From positions 6,386,001-6,450,000 of the forward strand of contig NC_053184.1 of assembly GCF_905163445.1 (NCBI RefSeq): a stretch of DNA of 64,000 nucleotides, in the 5' to 3' direction. Shown in pieces: positions 30,011-41,104 of the stretch. This stretch comes from Pararge aegeria. Taxonomy: Eukaryota > Arthropoda > Insecta > Lepidoptera > Nymphalidae. The notes below the pieces were generated by a model, which made no database searches, was not told the DNA's origin, and saw only the letters and a list, made by a program, of their open reading frames with translations. Position 1 is the first letter of the stretch. The number at the start of each line of letters is the position of its first letter. The translations under genes were made by a program, and so were the position numbers.

Positions 30011-31247
30011 ATGTATGTATCTATACTTGCTCTTGGAGTTTCAATCGCCCACTATTTGAAACCTTCAATCTTGAAACATTGCCAAACGCACACGACCGTC
30101 CCAGTGACCTTGTCCCGTTTCACTTGACTTAATGTTCTTTTAATTCACTATCACAACTAACTGCAAATAATGTGTGGTCTAGTGAAGGTTAGCAACGTTG
30201 ATCCAAGTCAGTTAGGTGCCCGACGTTTTTTTTTACTTTATTATCACATATTAGTGATAAAATAAGGCACGTCGAACGCTCTTACTTTTTATTCCTAACA
30301 CTAATAATTATTAAATTAAGTTAGTAGTTAACATCCAACTGTTTTTTTGGAAATAGCATGTAATAAAAAGTTGCTATATAAATGGCTATGTGTGTGCAAA
30401 AATTCATACTTTCCACTAACTTGATAGTTAGTGGAAGTTGCAACATCCACTGTGATGGGCACTCAAGTTTTGCTGTCAATTACGTTACCTAGCGCGACGG
30501 GGAAGTTTGGTCAGTAACTTTCATCGCATCTGCTCCGTTGAAATTCCTGAAAGTTTGGTTTTACCTTGATTACGAGTTAAAAATTAAAAATTTTCCCCTG
30601 GGTTGCTTGTTTTCGCAATTTTGCTTGGCAGCAGTCCACTTAGTTTATAACTCTCTCAAAACACAATAATTATTGCCGTCTTTTTCTCATTAGAATTTGA
30701 ATTTTCCTTGCCCAGTTATAATTTATAGAATCACTACAAACAGACAATATGATCTGCTTAAAATAAGTTCGTCACCCAACAAATGGAAGCCCTGTGCGCC
30801 TCTCTTGAAGGTTAAGCAGTGAACAGGCTGCCGACGATGATGGTAAATAGTCAAGTGTATTCCGTACTTTCGCCTATAGGTTTGTTGAGGGACACACAGA
30901 GTTTTATGTGTGTGCAAGTCCAAAATATCCACTCCGTTTCATTGCATTAAAAAGAGGCTTGCTTGAAATAAATGAATTCAAATATGAGACATGACTGATA
31001 TTAATACATAATTGCGAATATTTTCGCATCGCACTTATTTTTCTAACGGAAATCACAACGAGAAATACAAATAAATTATATAAAAGTAAGTCTCGAGCCA
31101 ATACATTAAACAAATGCCGTAATAAACAAGATTTTTAGTCGGAGCCAAGCACGCATCTACTTAAAATAATACAATTGAAGTGTCTGTTTGTGAAGGGTTT
31201 AAAAAATAATAGCCTCTTATTACTCTTGAAATCTGATTGGCAGTAAG
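30011..31247. other. No recognisable gene
   Basis: Contains two small hairpins ('ttccactaact' at 30411 with its complement at 30426; 'tattatcac' against 'gtgataaaata' near 30239-30264). Two 69-codon minus-strand frames at 30723-31113 are unremarkable. Confidence 0.45.
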
Positions 31248-31435
31248 CAGTGATAGCCGGGTGGTCAGGACTTCGGCTACATTTTCGTGGGGCCGAGTTC
31301 GAAATGTTCTCAAAGGCGTGAGAAGTCCTTCAACTGGGCCAGCGTGGTGGACTACGCTTTAAACCGTTTTCATTGTGGGAGGAGACCCGTACTCTGTACT
31401 GGGCCAATTATGGGTTGATATAAAGATTACTCCTG
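31248..31435 (+). repeat. SINE family B, internally deleted
   Basis: The head 'gcagtgatagccgggtggtc', 'aggacttcggct' and B-box-like 'ccgagttcgaaa' jump straight to 'atgttctcaaaggcgtgaga' and the 3' end 'ggcca.cgtggtggactacg', 'aattatgggttgatata'. The usual middle ('cgcacataactc...ggtttcctcacg') is missing, an informative deletion. It abuts the next SINE. Confidence 0.72.
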
Positions 31436-31458
31436 AAATAAATGAATAATAAATAAAT

Positions 31459-31648
31459 AAATATACTACGACAATACACACATCGCCATCTAGCCTGACT
31501 GATGAATATTTTATGAATAACATACATAAAAAAAACACCCAGATACTGAAAAACATTCATGCTCATCACAGAAACATTTTCCAGTTGTGGGAATCAGCTC
31601 AGGGACTCAGAAAGCAGGATCGCTGCCCACTGCGCCAATCGGCCGTCA
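31459..31648 (-). repeat. SINE family A, internally deleted
   Basis: Runs 'atatactacgacaatacaca', 'catcgccatctagcc', then jumps to 'tgactgatgaatattttatg', losing about 40 bp ('ccaaagtaagcg...actaagata'). The head is intact: 'gctgcccactgcgccaatcg', 'gccgtc'. Confidence 0.84.
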
Positions 31649-31889
31649 AAATTCGTCAAATGTAATGTTGAGCTTTTATTCAGGCTAAATGATTGGAATG
31701 ATGGATGAGTTTTTACCAGGAAACTTTAATATGCAAAGATAAATAAACTCTATATTGTACGAGTTTTTTTTAAATAATACAAAAGTTTTTAGTAAAAAAG
31801 CGAACTGTAAAAACCCCCATAATCCGATTTCGTACTCAGTAGTAGTTGAGTATTTTGTTATCAGACGATTTCTCCTCTTACAAAAAGCT

Positions 31890-32045
31890 TTTTATTTCGT
31901 TGGCGTAGCCGGACAAGGCAGCGTTGGTAGATCCCACGTGGACAGATGTCAAAATAAGTCGCAGAGAGTCTTTGGCTGCATAAGACCGTGGAATACAGAA
32001 AAGGCTACAAGAGATCCTATATCATAGCCCTATGAGTATTTCCAG
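31890..32045 (+). pseudogene. Possible LINE C-terminal scrap
   Basis: In one frame 'GQGSVGRS' and in the next 'WTDVKISRRESLAA', stop, 'DRGIQKRLQE' resemble the end of a LINE polyprotein ('GxRSVGRPxxRWTDD...AQDRGxWRxLxEAY'). The match needs a frameshift and crosses a stop, so I hold it loosely. The surrounding 31649-33003 is otherwise without recognisable content. Confidence 0.3.
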
Positions 32046-33003
32046 CAATGAATATCCATCGATTGAGAAGATGGTGATAATTGCTATGGCAAATGGGAAA
32101 ACAAAAGTAAGCAAACGAAGTCACAAGTAACTGTTAGTAATAAATATTTTTGGCCACGTTATCCCGCGGACGTGGTGCAGTGCTGACGCGATGCTCGTAA
32201 ACTGTTCCGGGGATTTAATAAAATTTATTCAGCCCTGCTCTTTGGGGGCGACAAATCATAATTCTAGTGGAATAGGTACTTATTTAGTTGGGACCCGAAG
32301 TTTTAGAGCTAGTAAAGTTTATTTGAGCCGGCGCTCTGGAGAATATATCCTGAATATATAGAAGCATAAAGGAGTTATACAGGAGAACCTATGATCGTCA
32401 GTACGATTTCGTACAAACGCTGGAATTTTGTTTATGAGTGTTCGTTTATACTTTAAAAGTCTGAAATGATACATCATGTTATTTTAAAGCAAGCGGCTTT
32501 CAATCTTCGCTTTAAGTTGTATTACGTTGTATTGTGTAGGTTTTATATTTATTTAAAACAAACATAAAAATTAACCAAAGAATACAAACAAAGTCTGTGA
32601 TTTCCACACTAGGATTCCCTGTGACGTGGAAAATACGTTTTATATATAATATGACGTATAAAGTACCTACATATGACAAACTTGACCCTTATATACCTAT
32701 TATAATTAAGAAATAAAAGCACAAACAATTAAATTAAAATAATAACGCTTGAAGTGCTATGTAGTAAGTACAAAAAAACAATAAATATTAAAAAATATTA
32801 AACTAAAAACTAGCAGGGATTACAACTTTAAACTTTTAATAATATTTTTCGTGAAAGTTATCTCAGAATTGGCCAAATTGGTCAATTGGGTATGGCTCTC
32901 TAGGCATTGTCTCCTTACCAGGACTTTTACGCGAGGAAACATTTGTTCCCGGTGTTTTGCGTTAACTTTATGGTAAAAGATATATAGAGCGTTATTATTT
33001 AAC
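32046..33003. other. No recognisable feature
   Basis: AT-rich unique DNA. No supportable frame. Confidence 0.45.
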
Positions 33004-33082
33004 TTTTCGCGGACTATATAGCAAATAAAGCTTAATTTTCATAAAATATCATGGATTTCCGCAAAGTATTTGCTTCTATCCA
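33004..33082 (+). repeat. Foldback family, copy 3, terminal fragment
   Basis: 'tttcgcggactatatagcaa', 'ataaagcttaattttcataa', 'aatatcatggatttccgcaa', 'agta', 'tgcttctat' equals the right side of copy 1 (11705-11783) without the hammerhead-like interior. It fixes 'atcatggatttccgcaaag' as part of the family, not of the copy 1 flank. Confidence 0.7.
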
Positions 33083-33114
33083 ATAGTTTTTTTAATAGTG
33101 TTTTTCTAGGTTTT

Positions 33115-33666
33115 TCATGAAAGTATTGTGGCCAAATTGCCGCATAAATATTCCAATGTTATGTCATGGTCAGTTGGCTGAGACCGACACACTGTCGGTA
33201 ATCGAATCGCGACCTTGCGCCGGGTATTCCATAGTCCGGTGTACTTACTCACTGGCTTCGTCATCATCAGTGCCTGCTTATTTCTGGCCTGGTAAGAGTG
33301 ACTGGAAGTGCTCACAAGCCACTGGCATTCCGTCTATCAGTGTTGCTACACTGTGAAGATATCGGCACTTACGAACATACACCCTGTCAGAGTGCGAGCG
33401 TATTCCCAAGGTGAGCGGACTGGATCCTCGATGATGTACGTCATTTCTGACATAACTACCTCGGGGCCCTCCCAGATACAGACACTAAATACGTTCTGAA
33501 TTGAAGCAATCAATTGGAAACTAGCATTGGTTTGAAGGGCGTACGATAACGTTCGATATTCTACTGCAGTCTTGTGACTTCCAGAGTTGGCAACAGACAT
33601 TGATAAAAAAGCGAGACAATGCTGTTTGTGTTTTCTGGTCTGTAGCTCTTTTGGAAACAGTATCAC
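33115..33666 (-). pseudogene. Unidentified GC-richer region with two minus-strand frames
   Basis: The minus strand is open for 106 codons (33666-33346), then for 66 codons in the same phase (33315-33115) after two stops. The peptide includes LSYALQTNASFQLIASIQNV, FSVCIWEGPEVVMSEMTYII, EDPVRSPWEYARTLTGCMFV, and later KVAIRLPTVCRSQPTDHDIT. Base composition is clearly less AT-rich than the flanks. It looks like a decayed coding sequence (gene fragment, or part of an unrecognised mobile element), but I recognise no family. It lies directly against foldback copy 3. Confidence 0.4.
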
Positions 33667-33763
33667 ACAGTTGTGATGTCAACGATGGATGACTGTTTTT
33701 ATCTACATGAGATTAGAAAGTTTGCCCTGTCAATACCTTATTTTCAAGTGATTGTACCAACTT

Positions 33764-33999
33764 TGTCGGCCGATTGGCGCATTGGGCAGCAACCCTGCTT
33801 TCTGAGTCCAAGGCCGTGGGTTCGATTCCCAAAACTGGAAAATGTTTGTGTGATGAACATGAACGACATTCAGTGTGGTTGTTCATATGTATAAGTAAAT
33901 TATTCATAAAATTATTCATCAGTCAACTTAGTGCCCATACACAATTTACGCTTACTTTGGAGCTAGATAGCGTCGGTGTTTGGTCGTAGTATATTTATT
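33764..33999 (+). repeat. SINE family A
   Basis: The head 'tgtcggccgattggcgcatt', 'gggcagcaaccctgc' and B-box 'gggttcgattccc' are well kept. The middle has lost about 25 bp ('ttcagtgtggttgttcatat') before the 'gctagatagcgtcggtg' tail. Confidence 0.85.
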
Positions 34000-34094
34000 T
34001 TTTAGTTTTGGGCTTTGGAATTCTGTGGGAATAGTTTCAGACTAAAAATTTTCTTATCTCTATTTTCAGAATGCGTGACTGCGATCGCGTTGCG

Positions 34095-34150
34095 CGATCT
34101 TGACCAAATTTTTCTTATAGCTGCCTATAAGAAAAATTTGGTCAAGATCG
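34095..34150. repeat. Perfect 26-bp hairpin, 4-base loop
   Basis: 'cgatcttgaccaaatttttc', 'ttatag', loop CTGC, then the exact complement. No mismatch. Confidence 0.9.
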
Positions 34151-34199
34151 TGAGAGCTGTTCGGTTCATTGACCATTTTTTTTTTTATGATCCATAGAA

Positions 34200-34724
34200 C
34201 TTTTACTTTTGTTGTTCCAATATAATAAGTCTGTTTCTCTATTTCATCAAGAACAGAACCAAAAACTATCAAGCAAACAAACAGACGCGCTCATGTTATT
34301 GGTATAATAAGTAGGAAAAAGGTGTTACAAGAATCAATTTTGTATGAATGCTAGACCTATAATTATAACGAATACCAAAATGGAATGTAGGTAATTGGAA
34401 TCTTTAATTATTTATTTACTTTAACCCCCGGAACTGTTTAATGTAAAACACCATATAATTATTTATAATAACCAAAATATAAATTTGGTCAAACTGCTGT
34501 GGTTTTTTCCATGTTTACTATATAATTACGTAAAAAGCAAACCGATACTAAATATTAAATTTAAATATACGAGTAACTATATGGTTTTATTTCATATGTT
34601 AATATATCATCAATTTTTTATAGTATTACGTCAACAAATTAATATAATATAAAAACTTTACACAATGTACTCGATAGCCTTCTTTAAGGATGTACCTATA
34701 ATATTCTTCGAGTACATATGTATA
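34200..34724. other. AT-rich stretch without features
   Basis: No gene or repeat identified. Confidence 0.45.
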
Positions 34725-34890
34725 AGGCCATAGTCAATCATGCTGGTGCAGTGCTTAATTGTGTACTCTACACATCTTTGAGAACATAATAGAGAAGGCA
34801 AGAGGCATGCAGGTTTCGTGAAACCTGTTAAAGCAAGTGATATTTTAATTACTTAAAACGCACATAAAACCCGCTGGAACCCGTTGAAGA
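34725..34890 (-). repeat. SINE family B, main part (interrupted)
   Basis: 'ggccatagtcaatcatgctg', 'gagaacataatagagaaggc', 'gaggcatgcaggtttcgtga', 'agcaagtgatattttaatta', 'cttaaaacgcacataaaac'. The head reappears at 35222-35283 beyond the LINE tail and AT tracts, so the SINE was split by an insertion. Confidence 0.7.
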
Positions 34891-34904
34891 AAATAAAATT
34901 TTAG

Positions 34905-35060
34905 ATAGATAGATAGATAAAGTCTTTATTGCACAAATTAAAAGCGAAAACAAGAAATAACAAAACAATAACAATATATATATATATATATATATAAGAT
35001 GCGCAAAGGCGGTCTTATCGCTTTAAGCGATCTCCTCCAGACAACCCTTTATGGTAGAGA
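34905..35060 (-). repeat. LINE 3' tail with GATA microsatellite
   Basis: On the minus strand 'ttgtctggaggagatcgctt', 'aaagcgataagaccgccttt', then a T-rich stretch and 'gtgcaataaagactttatct' with (TCTA)n. This is the same tail type as family Y ('gcgataaggccgcc', AATAAAG). An (AT)n run at 34975-34996 interrupts it. Confidence 0.65.
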
Positions 35061-35099
35061 ATTAGGTTAGGGAAAACGGGATAGTGCATACAGTGATAC

Positions 35100-35133
35100 A
35101 ATTAAGTTAAATATATATAATTATAATATATAC

Positions 35134-35168
<35 letters not shown>

Positions 35169-35170
35169 AA
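35100..35170. repeat. AT microsatellite
   Basis: Imperfect then near-perfect TA repeats, longest around 35143-35168. A sister tract is at 34975-34996. Confidence 0.8.
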
Positions 35171-35221
35171 AACATACAAAAGAACATACATACACTATAT
35201 CAAGTTAGATAAATAAAAAAG

Positions 35222-35283
35222 GCCCCCCGAAAGTGAAGTCGAATTCCTACCCACTGGCCTATGACCGCTTCAAGAGGGGAAAA
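35222..35283 (-). repeat. SINE family B, head
   Basis: 'cccgaaagtgaagtcgaatt', 'cctacccactggcctatgac', 'cgctt' is the complement of the tRNA-like head (A-box 'tagcccagtgggtaggac'). It completes the copy at 34725-34890. Confidence 0.65.
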
Positions 35284-35489
35284 TAGTTGAAAGTAATTGA
35301 ATACGGTACTCTCCTGATATCAGTTAAAATAAACCTACAATTAACCTTCAACGAACATTTATAATGGATGTTACAATAAATCAGCCAAATTGCTCTTTAT
35401 TACTGGTCTTACATCAAAGTAATTAAGACACGCTACTTAGTTGGGTCTGAATTTTCGGCTTTTATTCCTCCATCTTTTTTTTCTGATTC

Positions 35490-35605
35490 CCTGGTAAAGT
35501 GGTGAGCGCTGTGGTCCCGCAAGTGGGAGGCCCCAGGTTCGATCATGGACGAGGGTAGACGAAAATTTATAATTTTCGAATTTTCCTGGTCTGTGGCCTT
35601 AGTAC
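35490..35605 (+). repeat. tRNA-derived SINE family D
   Basis: 'ggtaaagtggtgagcgctgt', 'ggtcccgcaagtgggaggcc', B-box-like 'aggttcgatcatgg', then 'ttataattttcgaattttcc', 'tggtctgtggcc'. The body text recurs inverted at 53870-54000. The acceptor ends do not pair. Confidence 0.6.
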
Positions 35606-35879
35606 ATGATTTGCGCGATCGAGGAATCGCGTTCGCATATAAAACTCTGTATCGTAAAGTAAATCTAACTTCATTGCACCTGTTTTAGATTCGCAAATCC
35701 TGTTCTTCTGATTTTTATTTTGCAAACTTCTTTTGTCTACTTTTCTGAAGAAAGTCCACACTAGAGAATTGTAGGCCAATTTAAGCGTTAATATTATACA
35801 TATAAGATCCATTTCACTCCGATGTTCTAGTATTCCAATACTCGTAAACGACTCTTCGATGTGGGCGAGTATTTTTGTA

Positions 35880-35990
35880 CTAAGGCTACTGGTCTAGCAA
35901 CCATTCTACCGACAAAAAGGTGCCGTCAAGCTATTACGCGTTCCGGTACGATGCCACATAGAAACCGATAATTGGTATAGGTTTCTTACC
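35880..35990 (-). repeat. LINE 3' region, family Y
   Basis: 'ctaccgacaaaaaggtgccg', 'tcaagctattacgcgttccg', 'gtacgatgccacatagaaac', 'cgata': complement of the family's '...tctacgtggcatcgtaccgg...aacgct' segment. Confidence 0.55.
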
Positions 35991-36774
35991 TAATTCGAGA
36001 TTGTATTATTTACTAAAATTAACTGCAAATTAATTTTAAGTAAATGATACAATCTATATCATATACTTAAAATTTAAGACGTTATTACCGCACGTTTTAC
36101 TATAATAATTGTTTTTCTAAATAAAGGCAACACTTTAATTGCAAAATGTCTTTGTTGGTGCAATTTCTGTCTTATAGCGAGATATCTGTGTATGATCAGA
36201 TTTTTCATTAATGCTTGTTTCAATGGAAACACATTGTCAGTTGACAGAGAAAAAGCAATATGTTAATAAAAGCCTCCACAAACTAAATACCTACCCAATC
36301 CGGTATCGCTGAGTAAATATTCAATAAGAGGAGCATATTGTATTGTATTGCAGTCGCGATTCGTTTGTTCACTGTTCAATATAGTGATATTGTTTTGGTC
36401 GCATTGAAAGCGGAATCAACATCGGTCCTTCTCAGCATTCAGGGCTTTGCGCTTCTTATCTGATGTTATTGTTTCGCCAGTGCGGCATTCGGTGCTGATA
36501 TTACTTTGATAATACGTTTAAATTGTTATTTTGTCTATTGGTCTCTTACCACATGACCCACATTGCATATTACCGTATTTTGGGTTGATTTCAACAGCAC
36601 AGTGGTAATGTAATAATATTGTCTCGTACCTATTCAGAACTGCGAGTATACGATTTAATACAGAAAATCGGAAATTTATGTCATTTTTCAATGCGTTTGG
36701 GTAGGTAATCGCTAGTTAGATGCGTCTCTGGCCTTTACCTTCTCTCCGTGATTGAGTTCGTAGCGCATTCTTCT
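35991..36774. other. No recognisable feature
   Basis: Unique AT-rich DNA, no supportable frame. Confidence 0.45.
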
Positions 36775-37078
36775 TCATCATCATCATCATCAATCCATTA
36801 CTCAGGCAAGACAGGGCACGGGTCTTCTCTCACAACGAGAAGGGGTAAAGGCTGTGCTCCACCACGCTTTCCCAGTTGGTCGACACTACATTATGGAGAA
36901 CTCTCAGCCATGCAGATTTTTTCACCACCATTCACCATTAGAACAAGTGATGTTTTAATTGCTCTTAAAAAGCCCGGAACTTAGGAAAATTTGCAGTGCG
37001 TACTGAGATTCGAACAGGGCTTCCGAAAGTAAGTTCGAAGTCCTACCCTTAGTCCTACCCACTGGGCTATCACCGCTT
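36775..37078 (-). repeat. SINE family B, full length
   Basis: Complete minus-strand copy: tail (CATCAT)n, 'gggcacgggtcttctctcac', 'ccaccacgctttcccagttg', 'atgttttaattgctcttaaa', B-box complement 'gagattcgaacagggc' and A-box complement 'cctacccactgggctatcac'. A short duplicated 'agtcctaccc' sits before the head. The full length is about 300 bp. Confidence 0.8.
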
Positions 37079-40000
37079 TGCAACGGCATAAAGTAAGATA
37101 ATTGTTAAAAAACACCTTATAATGGGGCATTATTAACTCTTCTCTGTAATATGCAAGCTGATATTTTTTTATCTGTTAATTATTTATCTAAAATATTTAA
37201 AAAGATCTTATTTTCTTAACTTATATTATAGTTAACGATTAACCTATTTCTAAGACATGTTATGACGCTATTTTTCTGTCAAACCTTAGTAAAAAGTGTA
37301 CTTTAGTGCCCCTCACTCCGCTTCCTTGACTTAAACTAAACTATGAAGCCCGTTACTTGATACACTTTCATATAATTATACGATGCAATTTACTGCGTAA
37401 TACGTTGGGCTATTAACGGGCGTCTTACCTCCAGACTCTAGCCGAGGATGGGTGTAATTTGAAAGCGATTTCAGCCGTAAGAAGGGAGACGTTAGGGTGA
37501 AGGTACGAGGCGAGGGAGACAGGATTTTCTCCAACTCGATGACTTACAAATTCTGTTTAGCATACAAAATAGTTACGCATACTATATAAAAGCTAAGCGA
37601 GAAATCACGCATGTATTAATAATTAATTAATAAGTACTGTTGCTTGATCTCGATATGATTTATCATAAACAGCATTAGTAATTACGTTACTAATTGACGT
37701 TTAGGAAACTATAAAATATATAAATTAACATATAGCTGGTTAAACGGCCGTGTGATCACCAACCCATCTCCCCGTGGTGATTATGTATAGGCTTTTGATC
37801 ATTGATGATGAAGTTGCTAATATTCTATTTAAAGATATAACTGTGCTTGCCTAAAGTTTAATCTAAAAGGGAAGTAGGTAAGTTTTCGCGAGAAACAGAC
37901 GTCATTAAGCGGATTTACAAGGATATTAAAGTCATTATACAAAGAGAAAATACCTACTTGACGCACTACTCGTCTCGTCTCGAGAAACGTTTAATGACAC
38001 TGAAAAGTGTCGGGGAATTTCGTGGAACACTTCAGTTTCATGGACTTTTATCTCACGAAATTTGAATGACTATTCTGATGTTTATTTCTTTGGACAGCAG
38101 TTTATTACGAGTACCAAAAAAATAAATATTAATACTAGGATATTTAATTTGTGAAGATCTAATGATATACATTGTGAAAGTATTAGCATTGTGCATACTT
38201 ATAAGTATCCCTTTTATTTCAAGACCCTTATATTATAAATATAATCGTTTCAGCTTTTTTAGTATTGAGTAGCCTTATTGACCTTAAAATACTATATAAA
38301 AAAGTATCGATTATCATTATATAATGCAAAACTCATAAAATCTGTTATTATGTAGCTATGTGAAAAAGTTTCTTTAAATCATCTTTTTCGACAGCGTTGC
38401 AATTTGAATAAAATAAGTAAAATTAACATGCAAATTTTGACGCTTTCAAGCTATGCGATTAGCGAATATATGACGTAAGTATCACAAATAAATAGAAAAT
38501 CTCTTTTTATTCAGTCTTTCATAGTAGTCCCAAATCCGATATGTATCAATTCATAATTTACATAAATAATTTCAACAAAAGCCGCTGAATCCAAGATAAT
38601 TAGTGTTTTCATTAAGGGTATGTTTCGGAGCACTAATTTACTTAAAATAATTATACCCATACCTACTTTGTTCGCGTTTATTAAAGGCAATAGATTTCGC
38701 GAGCGGCTCTGGCGAAATTACCCGCGCGTTATCCTTAAATTATTGCCCCTAATATGTCGGTAAGCAACCAAAGAGGTTAACTTTAAGAATAAAGCTAGAG
38801 ATTGTTACATAATAAGCAAATTCCGGTTGTTTTAACACAACATATTATGTTAGAATAAGTAAAAATATATCAGAAACAGATTTTAGAATGTTATTCACTG
38901 ACCTAATATGTCAATCAAGACTATAGATAGTTACTTTTTATTTTAAGTTTATCTTAAAAATAATAATATAATCGGTTTCTAGTATTGTTAGTATATTACC
39001 TTATATATGTGACAACTAGCTCCGAGCATGTAGATGTTACATTCTGCTGTTTTTATCAAAGAGATACTTATCGATAGTTTTAATATTTTGCATGTGCAAA
39101 ACTAATTCTCATTACAGGTCGTATATCTCAAGATATCTCATAATATATCATTTATTTAGTTTTTTTTAAAGGTAACAGCAGAAAGTCATGCTTTTTGCCA
39201 AGATGGCATCTGGTTTATTTTACTTGGAATGCACGCCAATCGATGCTTTGCATCAAAAACTTTAAAAAAACTATTTTAACGGAACAGTTGTTTTTTTTAG
39301 GTTCAAGATTGATTCTAATTAACACAAAACTAAGCACAACTCGCAAAAATCATTGCTATATGAATGAATTAGGAGAATATCGCATTTTAAGGTTGTTAAT
39401 AAACTCTAGAGCGAGAAATAGACTTTGTCTCTCTTTGGAGACTAAAACTTGAGCTGTTTTATCTTATCACAGAAAACAATTTAATATCTTAGTGAAAACA
39501 GAATTTTCCTAGCACTGATTTTCCTTGATCCCGGATTTTAATTAGATCTTGGGACAAATCAACTGGACTGCTTGAGTTTAAAAATTAATATAAAACTTAA
39601 GCGAAGCTAATTGTCAAGGCTGGTGAGGTTTTATTTGAATACCACTATTAACTGAATTCCAAATAAAGCAGAGTTAAACAACAGATGCTTTAAATAATGA
39701 ATAGCATGCAGTCGCTTATTTCAAAACTGTGTACCTACTCCAGGGAGCTTGCTGATTCAAAATGGCGAATCCCGTAGGTGCATAGTCTTAAACGGATCGC
39801 TAGGCCTCATCATCACGCACATAATCCCTATAAGAAAGATTGCCCTTAAAAAGTGGAACATTAATCAAAGCAATAATAATGGTATTAATATCTTGTCAAT
39901 CGTTTAAATGACAGCATTTGACGTTTTACGACTTGTAAATTGGCACTTTATTATTTACGACACAAGTTCAGTTATTGAAAAGCAATAAGGAAACCATTAA

Positions 40001-40169
40001 CAAACTGACACTGAGTACTTTTATGTGTCAGTATGGAGCCCTAGTCTGGAATTTTCGTAGACTTCATCACCTTAATTAAATAAAACCATTTCACTCAGTA
40101 GTAATATTCTAAATCGGACTTACGCAAATTTCATATTACAGTATCTTATCCATAATATCTCTTTATTTG
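37079..40169. other. Long featureless AT-rich stretch
   Basis: About 3.1 kb without a gene that I can support. A 50-bp scrap of family G lies at 37750-37800 ('atcaccaacccatctccccg'). An 85-codon frame at 39195-39452 has no recognised similarity. Confidence 0.45.
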
Positions 40170-40475
40170 GTTATTGATACCGCGGGAATTTTTAGGTGCC
40201 AAATTCCGCAAACTTCGATTTCGCTGGCTATATCTTTTAAACCTCGTGATGTTTCTCTGGTATTTTTCCAGAATAAAAAGTATTCTATGTCCATCACCTG
40301 TTATACGTTGGAACAACTGGTCCTAGCTCGTTATACAACAGCCTACTATTCTTATAGTTAACGTCTTTGTTTTCTTACGGCGCACAAGGGGCACATTATG
40401 TGCTAAATTCCATTCAAATCAGTGCAGGGATTGAGTTGAACAAAGGTTACATACAAACAAACAGACACACAGAGG
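40170..40475 (+). repeat. Diverged family E-like element
   Basis: 'ccgcgggaatttttaggtgc', 'ccagaataaaaagtattcta', 'gtccatcacc' and 'gttacatacaaacaaacaga' follow the order of the 'cgcgggaa...taaaaagtatcctatg...acaaacaaac' class. The opening and closing sequences are lost. Confidence 0.5.
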
Positions 40476-40565
40476 AATCACGGTAGACTAACATTATGTA
40501 CGAAGACGCTACAGTCGCTATAAGACTGATGTGAAAGGCATATACTAATTTCGGCATCGACGGTA

Positions 40566-40665
40566 GCAGAGCCGTAGCTTAATTGGTGAAAGCGCTCAGG
40601 CCGCGATTGCTGGAGAGTCGCAGGTTTAAATCCTGTCCGTTCCGAAAATTTTTATATGCATTTTA
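40566..40665 (+). repeat. tRNA-like SINE head (distinct type)
   Basis: 'gagccgtagcttaattggtg', 'aaagcgctcaggccgcgatt', 'gctggagagtcgcaggttta', 'aatcctgtccgttccg'. The D-arm (GCTT/AAGC) and T-arm (GCAGG/CCTGT) form, but the 7-bp acceptor does not pair, and the text continues into a body 'aaaatttttatatgca'. A true tRNA gene is therefore unlikely. Confidence 0.5.
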
Positions 40666-41104
40666 AATTTATAAAATTGGTAATTCCTCGAAGTGTACGT
40701 AAAAACATTAATAAAAATTATAAAAATATGTACGACGAGTTTTTCGATCTTGTTTTTACCTAGCGCGACAAAGATCTTGAAAGCCTTTTTGTTTTCAGTC
40801 TTCCCCACCACCCCCATGGGTCGAGACCAATCAAGTCATTGAGTCATTAGGCCATTTTCTAGGGGGCTGCATTCTATGAGCGCTTCTGGTCTAGTGGGAG
40901 GCAAGTGAGATTTTTTAGGTCAGTTCGTCCGCTGTTTTGTGAAAACAGACTTTTTTAGAGGAATCTCTATAATCGGCATACATTTTTTAAGAGAGTTGAG
41001 GGGACAGCTGCCCTTCCCTGCCGCCTCCTGGGTACAACCATGGCTCGTATCGTTTACCAGGTGTCATTGCATCCAAGCGCTAAACCAAGTAGTTAAGCTA
41101 GTCC

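Noticed and set aside
36774..36795. (CATCAT)n tract as a stand-alone microsatellite
   Set aside because: It is the normal simple-repeat tail of SINE family B in minus orientation.
40566..40640. Possible functional tRNA gene
   Set aside because: D- and T-arms fold but the acceptor stem does not pair (the 5' AGAGCCG does not match the 3' CCGTTCC) and the sequence continues into a SINE-like body.
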